A stretch of 8,962 nt of DNA from an uncultured Prevotella sp. (GCA_937892695.1 CALBJK010000121.1:1-8962), one strand, 5' to 3'; shown: positions 1 through 7,944, numbered from the stretch's first letter. Numbers and translations: made by a program. Notes: a model not told the origin generated them from the sequence alone.

Positions 1-222
1 GCTCCCAAGTGGCACATACAGCTGCCAAAAGCCATAGAAGTAAGACAAGGCGAAAAATTACTGGCCAAGATTGTGACCGGTGGGGAAACGTCTGCCCCAT
101 TCACAAGACACGAAATAGAATGTATGCTACAAGGGGTCAACGCTACCCTGCCTATAGAATTAAGAATCACTCAAACAGGCAAAGGAAGCACCGTAGCTTG
201 TGACGAGATAAAAATATATTGA
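1..222 (+). CDS. C-terminal end of an unrecognised protein (partial, 5' end outside window)
   Basis: Frame 1 is open from the first base to a TGA at 220-222, giving 73 residues that begin APKWHIQLPKAIEV and end TVACDEIKIY. I do not recognise the family. Short stretches of alternating polar and hydrophobic residues (KAIEVRQGEKLLAKIV, LPIELRITQ) suggest beta-strands, perhaps a small beta-sandwich or barrel at the end of an envelope protein, but no diagnostic motif is visible. The stop lies 2 nt before the ATG of the next gene, so the two are very probably co-transcribed and translationally coupled. This reading frame is preferred over the other open frame in the stretch (9-203) because of that tight junction and its protein-like composition. 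The frame is likely real; the function is unknown. Confidence 0.7.
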   Translation, partial: APKWHIQLPKAIEVRQGEKLLAKIVTGGETSAPFTRHEIECMLQGVNATLPIELRITQTGKGSTVACDEIKIY

Positions 223-224
223 AT

Positions 225-779
225 ATGAAATGTAAAGCATGCACTTTTCTTTTGCTATTATTGTTGTGTGGAGCCGTGTCTTCATGCCATAAAAGGATAG
301 AATCGACAACCGTAGCCGTGAAAGACTCGGTTCGTCATTACTATCCGGTGATAGCAGGACAGATACTGAATGTCACATACGAACTGGAGAACACGGGCGA
401 TCAGCCCCTTATGATTAAAGACATACAGCCATCATGCGGATGCATCACGCCTAAGCTCAATACCAACATGGTGCTGCCCGGACGCAAGATGCGTATGCTG
501 TTCAAATATGAAAGTGCGAAAAACATCGGCTATGTAGAACACACGATAAGAATCTACGGAAATGTAAAACCGCACGGTATTGTGAAACTGAAATTCGATG
601 TCAACGTGGTGCCCAATGCCGACTACACACGCGATTACGAAGAACTTTACAAAGAAGCAGTCGAGAAAAGCGACATAATACGCGGACTCGTCGACGGAGA
701 CGAATCGGAAAAGGGCTATTACGTTGATATAAAGAAGGACAGCCGCTCGCACAAAAAATACTTGTGGAGAGACAAGTAG
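225..779 (+). CDS. Small DUF1573-domain lipoprotein
   Basis: A 184-aa protein with a lipoprotein signal peptide: basic start MKCK, six leucines at residues 9-14, and a lipobox V-S-S-C with the lipidated cysteine at 21. The mature part has the DUF1573 signature: a beta-rich stretch with ELENTGDQPLMIKDIQPSCGC, the paired cysteines being residues 71 and 73 of S-C-G-C, then a strand-rich region to about residue 130. The C-terminal 60 residues are charged and probably helical (YTRDYEELYKEAVEK). DUF1573 is an Ig-like fold common in Bacteroidota envelope proteins and has no general function. The residues after the lipidated Cys are basic (HKR), not acidic, so there is no surface-export signal and it probably faces the periplasm. 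I chose ATG 225 over TTG 219, which would overlap the upstream stop and add only two residues. The gene appears to belong to the upstream operon rather than to the glycan locus. The signal peptide is unusual in holding three extra cysteines (3, 6, 15). Confidence 0.85.
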   Translation: MKCKACTFLLLLLLCGAVSSCHKRIESTTVAVKDSVRHYYPVIAGQILNVTYELENTGDQPLMIKDIQPSCGCITPKLNTNMVLPGRKMRMLFKYESAKNIGYVEHTIRIYGNVKPHGIVKLKFDVNVVPNADYTRDYEELYKEAVEKSDIIRGLVDGDESEKGYYVDIKKDSRSHKKYLWRDK

Positions 780-793
780 GACTTACATGTGAC

Positions 794-829
794 TTATAGA
801 ACAAACGTGGGGAAACTAATTTATAGAAC
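794..829 (+). repeat. Two direct copies of TTATAGAAC before the LruC-type gene
   Basis: The 9-mer TTATAGAAC occurs at 794-802 and again at 821-829, exactly 27 bp apart, inside the 70-nt gap between the DUF1573 gene and the next gene. Direct repeats in such a gap can be an activator site or promoter parts, but they could also be chance in AT-rich DNA. No Bacteroidota -33/-7 promoter pair stands out here, and there is no hairpin terminator in the gap, so read-through from the upstream gene is possible. Confidence 0.3.
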
Positions 830-849
830 CCATTTTAATTAATTACATT

Positions 850-2241
850 ATGAGAAATAAACATTTAGTTTTGCTTTTTGCTGGAGCGACATTGACGTTG
901 GGAGCTTGTTCTTCTGACGACGATGTCTTGTCAGGAAACAATGCGTCTGGTAAAGACAGCGAGATTAGCGAAAAGGCCGATAACCAGCAAGTAGTCGGTT
1001 CAGTGTTCAAGACGGCAACGGTAAACGTAGTGACACCTGCTGCCACATTAGTATCGGTGTATGCCGACCAAGACTGCAAAGAGCCCCTCGTCACCGACTA
1101 TTACGCTACTACCGACGGACTGAACGAAATCAAAATGCAAAGTTCCTCGGATGCCAAGAGTGTCTACGTGGTCTACTCTTCTAACGGGAAAAAGACAGTA
1201 AAGTCGGTCAGTCTGGACAACAATGACAAAGGCGAAATAAGATTGCCGGACAACGTCCAGACTTACACCACCAATTTCGTAGAAGGCACAGCCTTCCATT
1301 CTTCAGGCGTGGTAATGTTCGACTCCACATGGCCTTACGGTAAGGACGGCAAGGATGCATTCCAACACGGTGACGACTTCAACGATGTCGTCGTAGACTA
1401 TGACATGGAGTCGGTCATGCTCAATCCCAGTTTGTCCGATTTTGCAGCCAAAGACTACAAGGAAGGACTCAAAGTGACCATGCACGTAAGGGCTGTCGGC
1501 AGCAAATCGCCCGAACAAATCGGGCTGAAGCTTGAAGGTCTTGACCGTAAATTCATCGAAAGCTCAGACTGTACAATCAAGCTTTCCGGCAACGACCATC
1601 AAGCAGAAAAGGATATTCCTGCAGGAAGCCTCGGTGTCAGAATCGGTTACGACGGCAACAGCCCGGTTATCTATATAACCAACCTACAGTGGCTGACAAG
1701 CAAGGACAACACTCTGAACGTTTCCGGAGCAAAGTACTACAACACAGAGCGACCCAGCAAGGAGCAATGGCTTGAGGACGGGAAAGACCTCATAAACCAC
1801 GGTGCACCGCTCTTCACCGTAACCGTCAACTTTAAAGGCAAACTGCGTTCTACAATGACCGACTACAAGGCCGCCGATGCACAGGTAGCCGCATACGTCA
1901 ATGCCGTAACCAATACTGCAAGCCAGAATTTCTTCATAGTTCTGGGCAACGGAAAGGAAATACACGTCGCAGGATATGCCCCACTCGACAGCTACAAGCG
2001 TAGCTATAATAGTGAGGTGAACAGAAGAGGCAAGCTGAGCAAGGATGTGACTTACATGTCGACAGACTTCGGTGTCTGGGGCGTAAAGGTTCCGGTTCTT
2101 ACAAAACACATTTACGAAGGCGAAAGCTTCGCAGACACCTACAAAGAGCTGAAGGCGTGGGCAGAAAGCTACGGAAAGCAGTACACCGACTGGTATCTGA
2201 CCCAAAAGGCCGACGACACCAACCTCGTAAAGTGGTGGTAA
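850..2241 (+). CDS. LruC-domain / DUF4842-type surface lipoprotein
   Basis: A 463-aa lipoprotein. The signal peptide ends in the lipobox L-G-A-C with the lipidated cysteine at 20, followed at once by SSDDD. Acidic residues just after the cysteine resemble the lipoprotein export signal that sends Bacteroidota lipoproteins to the cell surface. Residues about 156-186 contain FDSTWPYGKDGKDAF and then GDDFNDVVVDYD, the aspartate-rich D-F-N-D-x-V-V-D-Y motif of the LruC family. The C-terminal region (about 360-450) matches the DUF4842 pattern: EIHVAGY, FGVWGVKVP, then a helix ending in AWAESYGKQYTDWYL. Family members are common in gut and oral Bacteroidota but have no established function; the Asp cluster could bind calcium (inference). 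The start is fixed by an in-frame TAA at 817-819. The gene is separated from the following SusC gene by a strong stem-loop, so it may or may not belong to the glycan locus. Confidence 0.8.
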   Translation: MRNKHLVLLFAGATLTLGACSSDDDVLSGNNASGKDSEISEKADNQQVVGSVFKTATVNVVTPAATLVSVYADQDCKEPLVTDYYATTDGLNEIKMQSSSDAKSVYVVYSSNGKKTVKSVSLDNNDKGEIRLPDNVQTYTTNFVEGTAFHSSGVVMFDSTWPYGKDGKDAFQHGDDFNDVVVDYDMESVMLNPSLSDFAAKDYKEGLKVTMHVRAVGSKSPEQIGLKLEGLDRKFIESSDCTIKLSGNDHQAEKDIPAGSLGVRIGYDGNSPVIYITNLQWLTSKDNTLNVSGAKYYNTERPSKEQWLEDGKDLINHGAPLFTVTVNFKGKLRSTMTDYKAADAQVAAYVNAVTNTASQNFFIVLGNGKEIHVAGYAPLDSYKRSYNSEVNRRGKLSKDVTYMSTDFGVWGVKVPVLTKHIYEGESFADTYKELKAWAESYGKQYTDWYLTQKADDTNLVKWW

Positions 2242-2284
2242 TGTCATAACCGATAACGAGTCAGTCATACATATCACTGACAAT

Positions 2285-2338
2285 TTAAAATCGCCTCCAT
2301 CAGAACGACAGTATTAGTTCTGATGGAGGCGATTTTAA
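2285..2338 (+). terminator. Strong intrinsic terminator, probably bidirectional
   Basis: Two perfectly complementary 22-nt arms (2285-2306 and 2317-2338) enclose a 10-nt loop (gacagtatta). The core of the left arm is TCGCCTCCATCAGAAC. The outer ends are A-rich on the left and T-rich on the right (TTTTAATTTA), so the structure can terminate transcription from either strand. It lies 43 nt after the stop of the LruC-type gene and isolates it from the SusC gene. Confidence 0.88.
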
Positions 2339-2404
2339 TTTAGGTGGGTTCAATAAATTTCCACATATTATCAAAAGTCGTAAGTTCTTTAACGAAAAAT
2401 TTAC

Positions 2405-2432
2405 AACCGGCATTAAGTAGTTTTCGCCGGTT
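2405..2432 (+). repeat. Perfect 7-bp inverted repeat AACCGGC-N14-GCCGGTT
   Basis: AACCGGC (2405-2411) and GCCGGTT (2426-2432) are perfect inverted copies. The 14 nt between them contain TTAAGTAGTTTTC, the block shared with the GH85 leader. As DNA it could be an operator for a dimeric regulator; as RNA it could be a hairpin followed by TTGTTGTTC, which is a poor terminator tail. The repeat arms are not conserved in the GH85 leader, so only the block in the loop is common to both genes. Confidence 0.45.
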
Positions 2433-2446
2433 TGTTGTTCTAAATG
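2413..2446 (+). promoter_or_regulatory. Candidate promoter of susC-susD (block shared with GH85)
   Basis: TTAAGTAGTTTTC (2413-2425) starts 144 nt before the SusC start codon and matches the GH85 leader block at 12 of 13 positions, there 145 nt before its start. It is followed by TTGTT-C-TAAATG (2435-2446), which parallels TTGTT-TTA-TAGGTATG in the GH85 leader. The T-run and the TA lie about 19 nt apart, roughly the -33/-7 spacing of the Bacteroidota housekeeping promoter (TTTG and TAnnTTTG), but the -7 match is poor, so another sigma factor or a regulator site is equally possible. The call rests on the conservation. Confidence 0.4.
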
Positions 2447-2501
2447 CAGACAATCGGGAAAAAAGAATGCTTTTCAGACAACCTAAACTGAAACGGAAGC
2501 A

Positions 2502-2514
2502 CAATCCCGGACAA
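2502..2514 (+). promoter_or_regulatory. Shared leader element CAATCCCGGACAA (susC copy)
   Basis: This 13-mer begins 55 nt before the SusC ATG. The GH85 leader has CAATACCGGACAA beginning 58 nt before its ATG, a 12/13 match. Both are followed a few bases later by a related string (GAACTG here, GAGACTG there). Possible roles are a transcription-factor site, a transcription start region, or a 5'-UTR target of a small RNA. The role is unknown. Confidence 0.4.
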
Positions 2515-2556
2515 TCGCGAACTGCCGAAAAGAACAAAAAAACATACTAAACAATT

Positions 2557-5500
2557 ATGAACAACAAACCATTCAACAGCCGATTGGCCCGTGCGGCGAT
2601 GACCCTGATGATTGCAGCGGCACCGTTACAGTGGTCGCTGGCGCAGGTGACACTCAACACGCCAAAGACCACACTCGGCACTGTAATCAAGAAAATCCAG
2701 AAACAGTCCAAGTACAAGTTCTTCTATGACGACCGCCTCGCCTCAGAGCAGGTCAACGCCGTGCGCGTGAAAGATGCCGACATTCGGCATGTTCTCAAAC
2801 AGCTCTTCAATGGCAAGGGCATCACTTACACTGTGGCTGACAACGTGATTTATCTGAAACGAGAGATACCGAGCCAAAAACGACAGCCTCAACGCCAGGT
2901 ACAGAAGCATAAAGTCACTGGACGCATTCTCGACGAGAACGGCGAACCCCTGATTGGTGCTACCGTCACCGTGAAAGGCACTGGCGAAAAGGCCATTACC
3001 GACATCGACGGCAACTATGAGCTGATGACTGATGTAGAAAAGCCCGTTGTCCAGTTTTCATACCTCGGCTACCGCACCCTCGAAGAGCAGGCCGGTGTCG
3101 ACGGCATAGCCAACGGATGCATGACGCTCGACTCCCAAGCCATCGACGAGGTGGTCGTGACTGCTCTGGGCATAAAGCGTGAGAAGAAAATGCTCGGCTA
3201 CTCGGTACAGGACATCAAGAGCGACGCGCTCAACACTACCGGCGACCCGTCGGTCACAAGCGCGCTCGACGGCAAGGTGGCAGGACTGCAGATGAACACT
3301 TCCAGCACCGGTCTGGGCGGCTCTACCAAGATAACCATCCGTGGCAACTCGTCGCTCACCGACAACAACCAGCCGCTGTGGATTGTCGACGGCGTACCGT
3401 TCACCGACGACCAGACCTCAGATGCAAGCGCGTATGGCGGTTACGACCGTGGCGGAACATCACTCGACATCAACCCTGAGGACATAGAGTCGATTTCGGT
3501 GCTCAAAGGTCCTAACGCTGCAGCCCTCTACGGCTCGCGTGCCGGTAATGGCGTGATTCTCGTCACGACGAAGAAAGGTTTTCGCAAAGGCGGCTTCGGT
3601 GTCAACTACAGCGGCAGCTTCACGTGGAGCCAGGTGTCGGAAACGATAAAAATGCAGAAGAAATACGGACAGGGCAGCCGTGGCGAGACAATCTATCAAA
3701 CCGACGAAAACGGCAATAAGACAGCTCTCACCGGCGACCTGTCGTTCGGATCCGTGCTCGACGGCCATAACGAACCGTCGTGGCTCGGACAGCAGATACC
3801 CTACATGTATTACGGCGACAAGCTGAAAGACTACTTCAACACGGGCTTTTCACAGTTCCACACCGTGGCTGTAGGCAACTCTACCGAGAAGTCGCACTTC
3901 CGCCTGTCGGTAGGTTTCAACGACAACAAAGGACTGTTCAAGGACGAAACTCTCGACAAGCTCAATATCGACCTCAACACCGGAACTGTCGTGAACGAAT
4001 GGTTGTCGATGGACGGAAAGATCTCGCTGTCGCGCATGAAGGCCGAGAACAGACCCTATACCGGTCTGAACGGCGAAGTGGCGCAACTGCTCCTCATTCC
4101 CGGCAACGTCCGTCTGTCCGACCTCGAACGAAATTACACCTCGTCAGACCGTCTGCACCAGAACTGGTTCGGCCCCGACCAGCAATACTCTAACCCATAC
4201 TACCTGCGCCACCGCTACAAGAACTCGGACGAACGGTGGAGAGCTTTCGGCTATTACGCTGCCAACATTAACTTGACCGACTGGTTGAAGTTCAACGCCA
4301 AGTATTCGTTCGACTATTACCGCACGCGCATCCAGACTTCCGACCTCGGACTGGGCGACCAGGCCATAAGCACGCCCACACAGTCGTGGCAAGAACAGCT
4401 TACAAACGACGGCATGACACGCGGCGAAGAAAACCATTTCGAGCAGAACATACAGTTCTTGCTCATAGGCGACAACCAGCTTGCTCCTAAGATTCGCCTG
4501 GGCTACACTCTCGGCGCGAACATCATGTATCAGAAATTCGAGCTGCTCGACGCTTCGGTGCAGAACATGCTCGACAAGGACAACTGGATTTTCAACACTG
4601 GCAACCGCCTCGTTTCTGGCAACAACGACGGACACGAACGCGCCATGTATTCGGCTTTCGCTTCGGCACAGATAGCCTACGACGAATGGCTGTCGCTCGA
4701 CCTCACAGCACGCAACGACTGGTCATCGACACTTCCTCAGAAGAACAACTCGTTCTTCTATCCTTCAGCCAGCCTGAGCTACGTGTTCTCCGACTTCATG
4801 CGGGCCATGAAACGTCCGTTGCCCGAATGGATTACGTTCACGAAGCTGCGCGTGTCGGCCGCACAAGTAGGTAAAGACCCATCACCATACAACCTCTACA
4901 ACGTTCGCGGCTTCAAGTTTGAGATGGGCAACCGCATTCCGGTGGTAAACACCATCAAGATGAACAGTGACCTAAAGCCCGAAATCAAGACATCCTACGA
5001 GGCCGGCCTCGACATGAAGTTTTTGCAGAATCGCCTCGGATTCGACTTCACCTATTATTATAGCTCTACGAAGAACCAGGCAATGCTCGTCGATGCTTCG
5101 GCACCGTGGACTCAGCAGTGGGTTAACGCCGGAAAGATAACCAACCAGGGCGTAGAGGTGATGCTCTACGGCACACCCGTGAGGACCAAAGACCTCACCC
5201 TCGACCTCACGCTCAACATGGCGCACAACCGTTCTACCGTCAACGAACTGGCCGACGGCGTGAGCCGCGTTTATTTCGCAGGAGACCCCAACATGCCGGT
5301 AAAGGTCGGCGCAGTGTCGGGAGGGAAACTCGGCGACATCTACGCCAACAACCTGATGAAGCGCGACCAGAACGGTAACGTCATCGTCGGAGCAGACGGT
5401 CTGCCCCAACCCGTTAGCGGCGACGGTAATCTTGAAAAGTACTTGCTCGACCATCCGATAGGTAACATACAGCCCGACCTGCTCATGTCGTTCACGCCGT

Positions 5501-6030
5501 CAATAACGTTCAAGGGCATCAACCTCACGGCTATGTTCGATATGAAGTTTGGAGGTGACATCGTTTCGGTTTCCGAAGGTATGGCCACGGCCGTCGGCAC
5601 ATCCGAGCGCACGGCCTATCGCGGCGAATACAAGGAGCTGAACGGCGTGAAAGATTTCTATATGGTCGTTCCGGGAGTCAAGGAAGACGGATCTGCCAAC
5701 GACATACACGTGAGCGCACAGTCCTACTATTCGACCATCGGTCTGTACAAATCGCAGAAAGGCTATGCCGAAGAGTTCGTACACGACGCTTCGTACATCA
5801 AACTCAAAGAACTGTCCTTAGGCTACAGTTTTCCGCAGAGCCTTCTGAGGAAGACACCGCTCACACAGCTTAAGCTGTCGTTCGTGGCACGCAACCTCTG
5901 CTTCCTTATGAAGCATACTCCAGGCAATCCCGACGGCGGTTACGACACGACGATGTTCTCCCAGGCTCTCGACTTCGCAGCCGTTCCTTACACGAGGACA
6001 TTCGGTTTCACCGTCAACTTAGGTTTCTAA
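2557..6030 (+). CDS. SusC/RagA-family TonB-dependent transporter with STN signalling domain
   Basis: A 1157-aa outer-membrane transporter that, with its SusD partner, should import oligosaccharides in a TonB-powered way. A signal peptide (1-29, ending WSLA before Q30) is followed by an STN domain (about 31-101, ending GITYTVADNVIYLKR), a carboxypeptidase-regulatory-like Ig domain (about 118-198, HKVTGRILDENGEPLIGATVTV), the SusC-type segment DEVVVTALGIKRE (198-210), and a plug (about 210-340). The plug carries the SusC signature SVLKGPNAAALYGSRAGNG and ends VTTKKG. The rest is the 22-strand barrel, ending in the typical aromatic FTVNLGF. Length and order are complete, with no frameshift. The STN domain marks a transducer that normally contacts a FecR-like anti-sigma factor; no such gene lies in the window. 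An in-frame TAA at 2548-2550 fixes the start. SusD follows after 55 nt with no terminator, so the two form an operon. The substrate is inferred as an N-glycan from the GH85 gene. Confidence 0.95.
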   Translation: MNNKPFNSRLARAAMTLMIAAAPLQWSLAQVTLNTPKTTLGTVIKKIQKQSKYKFFYDDRLASEQVNAVRVKDADIRHVLKQLFNGKGITYTVADNVIYLKREIPSQKRQPQRQVQKHKVTGRILDENGEPLIGATVTVKGTGEKAITDIDGNYELMTDVEKPVVQFSYLGYRTLEEQAGVDGIANGCMTLDSQAIDEVVVTALGIKREKKMLGYSVQDIKSDALNTTGDPSVTSALDGKVAGLQMNTSSTGLGGSTKITIRGNSSLTDNNQPLWIVDGVPFTDDQTSDASAYGGYDRGGTSLDINPEDIESISVLKGPNAAALYGSRAGNGVILVTTKKGFRKGGFGVNYSGSFTWSQVSETIKMQKKYGQGSRGETIYQTDENGNKTALTGDLSFGSVLDGHNEPSWLGQQIPYMYYGDKLKDYFNTGFSQFHTVAVGNSTEKSHFRLSVGFNDNKGLFKDETLDKLNIDLNTGTVVNEWLSMDGKISLSRMKAENRPYTGLNGEVAQLLLIPGNVRLSDLERNYTSSDRLHQNWFGPDQQYSNPYYLRHRYKNSDERWRAFGYYAANINLTDWLKFNAKYSFDYYRTRIQTSDLGLGDQAISTPTQSWQEQLTNDGMTRGEENHFEQNIQFLLIGDNQLAPKIRLGYTLGANIMYQKFELLDASVQNMLDKDNWIFNTGNRLVSGNNDGHERAMYSAFASAQIAYDEWLSLDLTARNDWSSTLPQKNNSFFYPSASLSYVFSDFMRAMKRPLPEWITFTKLRVSAAQVGKDPSPYNLYNVRGFKFEMGNRIPVVNTIKMNSDLKPEIKTSYEAGLDMKFLQNRLGFDFTYYYSSTKNQAMLVDASAPWTQQWVNAGKITNQGVEVMLYGTPVRTKDLTLDLTLNMAHNRSTVNELADGVSRVYFAGDPNMPVKVGAVSGGKLGDIYANNLMKRDQNGNVIVGADGLPQPVSGDGNLEKYLLDHPIGNIQPDLLMSFTPSITFKGINLTAMFDMKFGGDIVSVSEGMATAVGTSERTAYRGEYKELNGVKDFYMVVPGVKEDGSANDIHVSAQSYYSTIGLYKSQKGYAEEFVHDASYIKLKELSLGYSFPQSLLRKTPLTQLKLSFVARNLCFLMKHTPGNPDGGYDTTMFSQALDFAAVPYTRTFGFTVNLGF

Positions 6031-6085
6031 GATAATTGGCAACTAAGCCAGAGAAGGCAATCAATATAACATCAAAAAAATAAAA

Positions 6086-7915
6086 ATGACAAACAATATA
6101 TTCGGCGGTCTGATGACCGCAGCTGCTGTTCTGTCGCTCACATCATGCTATGACCTCGGCGACATGAGTCACGACCCGTTCGGGATAGAGACGAACACCT
6201 CACAGCAGGACACTACAAAGATTGAAGACAACACCAAATATGCCGACATCAACATCGACTTCAAGGTGAGCAAAGAAGACTCTGCCGAACTGAAGACAGT
6301 CCTGGCAGACGCTCCTGCAACGTTCCGCAACTTTCTTTACGAAGGCTACTACAACGATTACCAGATAACGACCAACCTGTCGCACGACATTTATGGCGGA
6401 TACGTGGCAAACAACCAGCCCAAACATGCCGGCAAAACGCCCGACTACAGCTACGGCGACGGATGGTCGGGACAGCGTTGGGCTCATTTCTACAACGACC
6501 GTTCTACCGAGTACCGCAACCTGCTGAGAGCGTTCAAATTTAACAACAATCCGGAGCGTTACAAGAACATGTTCTACATCACGCGCATCTACTATGCTTT
6601 CCTCGCCCTGGCCAACACCGACACTTACGGGGCCATGCCGTTCCGTAAGTACGTGCAGGCCCGCATTCCTGAAACCAACAACGTAGAGTATGACACCCAG
6701 GAACAGGTTTACGACGCAATGTTCCGTATGCTCGAACAGGCCGTTGACAGCATCAATCCCGGCGACGCTTCACAGTACAAGATAAGCGGAGACGACATCT
6801 GCTATAAGGGCGATGTGGAGAAATGGCTACGTTTTGCCAACACGCTTCGTCTGCGTATGGCTCTGCGCATCTCCAACGTTGCACCCGAACGTGCAAAGGC
6901 CGAAGCCGAGGCTGCGCTGAACAACAAGTACGGACTGATGCAAAGCAACGCCGACAACATGGTAACAGTACCGAAATATGCTCCCATCGACCAGGGCGGA
7001 ACCGACGACGGCGGCAACGAGAACCCTCTGGCCATGTGCTCGGTGGCTTACGGCGGCGAGAGCGTACTGTCCTACGACATGGAACAGCTCTACCGCAACC
7101 TTTCTACCGGCGGCGGAACGTATCGCATAAAGACCGGACGCAACAGCTACGAGGAGCACACGATTGACCCTCGCTGTCTCGTTTCATGGTATCGCGCCGG
7201 AATGACGGCCAGTTCGCTTGTGGAGGGCGAAGAGAGCTTGCGCGAGGACTTTGCCGGTTGCCATCGCGGCGAACAGGCCCCGAACATAAGCATGGACCAG
7301 ATAAAGTACAGTCTGACGCGCACCATCAAGTCGACCGAGTCGAAAAAGCTAAACCCCGACTATTGGTTCAACTACTCTCGCCCGACAGTGTGGTTGGGCT
7401 ATGCCGAATCATTGTTCCTCAAAGCCGAAGCAGTATTGAGAGGATGGGCCGGAGCCGACATAAACAATACAGTCGAAGGATATTTCCGCGCAGGTGTGAT
7501 GGCATCGCTGAACTACTACGAGATAAAAGCTGACCAGGCCAAATCGTACATCGACGGCCTGAAAGTTCTTACAGACGGTACATTCACAACTGGCGACAAA
7601 GAGCAGCAGCTCGAAGCTGTCATAACACAGAAATGGATGGCCGTATTCCCCAACGGAAACGAGGGCTGGGCAGACTTCCGCCGCACCGACTATCCGCGTC
7701 TGGAAAACCAGCTGAGCAACTTCTCGGGCGGTGACGTTCCTAACGGAAAGATGATAAAGCGTCTGCTCTATCCTAACAGCGAAGCGTCCAACCAGTACTT
7801 CACAAGCCATCCCGAGTTGCAACAGGCCAACACCCAAGGCACACGCCTGTGGTGGGACATAGAGGACACCAACGATGCTGCCGGGAACCGCAACCAGCCA
7901 AACAACTTCAGATAG
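6086..7915 (+). CDS. SusD/RagB-family glycan-binding lipoprotein (SusD-like type 2)
   Basis: A 609-aa outer-membrane lipoprotein that should cap the SusC barrel and bind the incoming glycan. The signal peptide ends in the lipobox L-T-S-C with the lipidated cysteine at 21, followed by YDLGDMSHD. The N-terminal half is helical and TPR-like (RNLLRAFKFNNNPERYKNM, YYAFLALANTDTYGAMPF, WLRFANTLRLRMALRIS). The C-terminal third has strings typical of the SusD-like 2 group: NYSRPTVWLGYAESLFLKAE (429-448), then QKWMAVFPNGNEGWADFRRT (515-534) and YPRL. It is complete, with the length expected for the family. The start ATG follows an A-rich stretch, with an in-frame TAA at 6044-6046 upstream. It is the second gene of the susC-susD unit, which ends at the terminator just downstream. 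Confidence 0.93.
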   Translation: MTNNIFGGLMTAAAVLSLTSCYDLGDMSHDPFGIETNTSQQDTTKIEDNTKYADINIDFKVSKEDSAELKTVLADAPATFRNFLYEGYYNDYQITTNLSHDIYGGYVANNQPKHAGKTPDYSYGDGWSGQRWAHFYNDRSTEYRNLLRAFKFNNNPERYKNMFYITRIYYAFLALANTDTYGAMPFRKYVQARIPETNNVEYDTQEQVYDAMFRMLEQAVDSINPGDASQYKISGDDICYKGDVEKWLRFANTLRLRMALRISNVAPERAKAEAEAALNNKYGLMQSNADNMVTVPKYAPIDQGGTDDGGNENPLAMCSVAYGGESVLSYDMEQLYRNLSTGGGTYRIKTGRNSYEEHTIDPRCLVSWYRAGMTASSLVEGEESLREDFAGCHRGEQAPNISMDQIKYSLTRTIKSTESKKLNPDYWFNYSRPTVWLGYAESLFLKAEAVLRGWAGADINNTVEGYFRAGVMASLNYYEIKADQAKSYIDGLKVLTDGTFTTGDKEQQLEAVITQKWMAVFPNGNEGWADFRRTDYPRLENQLSNFSGGDVPNGKMIKRLLYPNSEASNQYFTSHPELQQANTQGTRLWWDIEDTNDAAGNRNQPNNFR

Positions 7916-7944
7916 GCCGCTGTCTTATCATAAAATGTTTCCAG

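Larger units (their letters stand above)
2339..2556 (+). other. Non-coding leader of the susC-susD operon
   Basis: With the terminator just before it, this completes a 315-nt stretch without a credible gene. Short open frames on both strands (for example 2344-2550 on +) have no start context or recognisable product. The stretch holds a 7-bp inverted repeat (2405-2432), a candidate promoter block (2413-2446), a small hairpin AAAAG-aatg-CTTTT around 2462-2475, and a 13-nt element (2502-2514) that recurs before the GH85 gene. The last 30 nt before the ATG are A-rich with no Shine-Dalgarno sequence, as is usual in Bacteroidota. Confidence 0.6.

Noticed and set aside
780..2059. Repeat GACTTACATGT at 780-790 and 2049-2059
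   Set aside because: The second copy is inside coding sequence and fits its codons. An 11-nt match at unrelated positions with no further context is most simply chance.
1684..2283. Open frame of 199 codons on the minus strand
   Set aside because: It lies antisense to the LruC-type gene, has a low-complexity V/L/C-rich translation and no recognisable domain. It is a shadow of the real gene.
2344..2550. Open frames of about 65-68 codons on both strands in the susC leader
   Set aside because: The + frame would begin at GTG with no ribosome-binding context, the translations match no known family, and the stretch carries regulatory structure instead.
4144..4635. Open frame of 163 codons on the minus strand inside the SusC gene, and similar frames at 4972-5454 and 3780-4193 (+)
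   Set aside because: The SusC gene is complete in another frame. These translations are rich in V, A, R and H without protein-like motifs.
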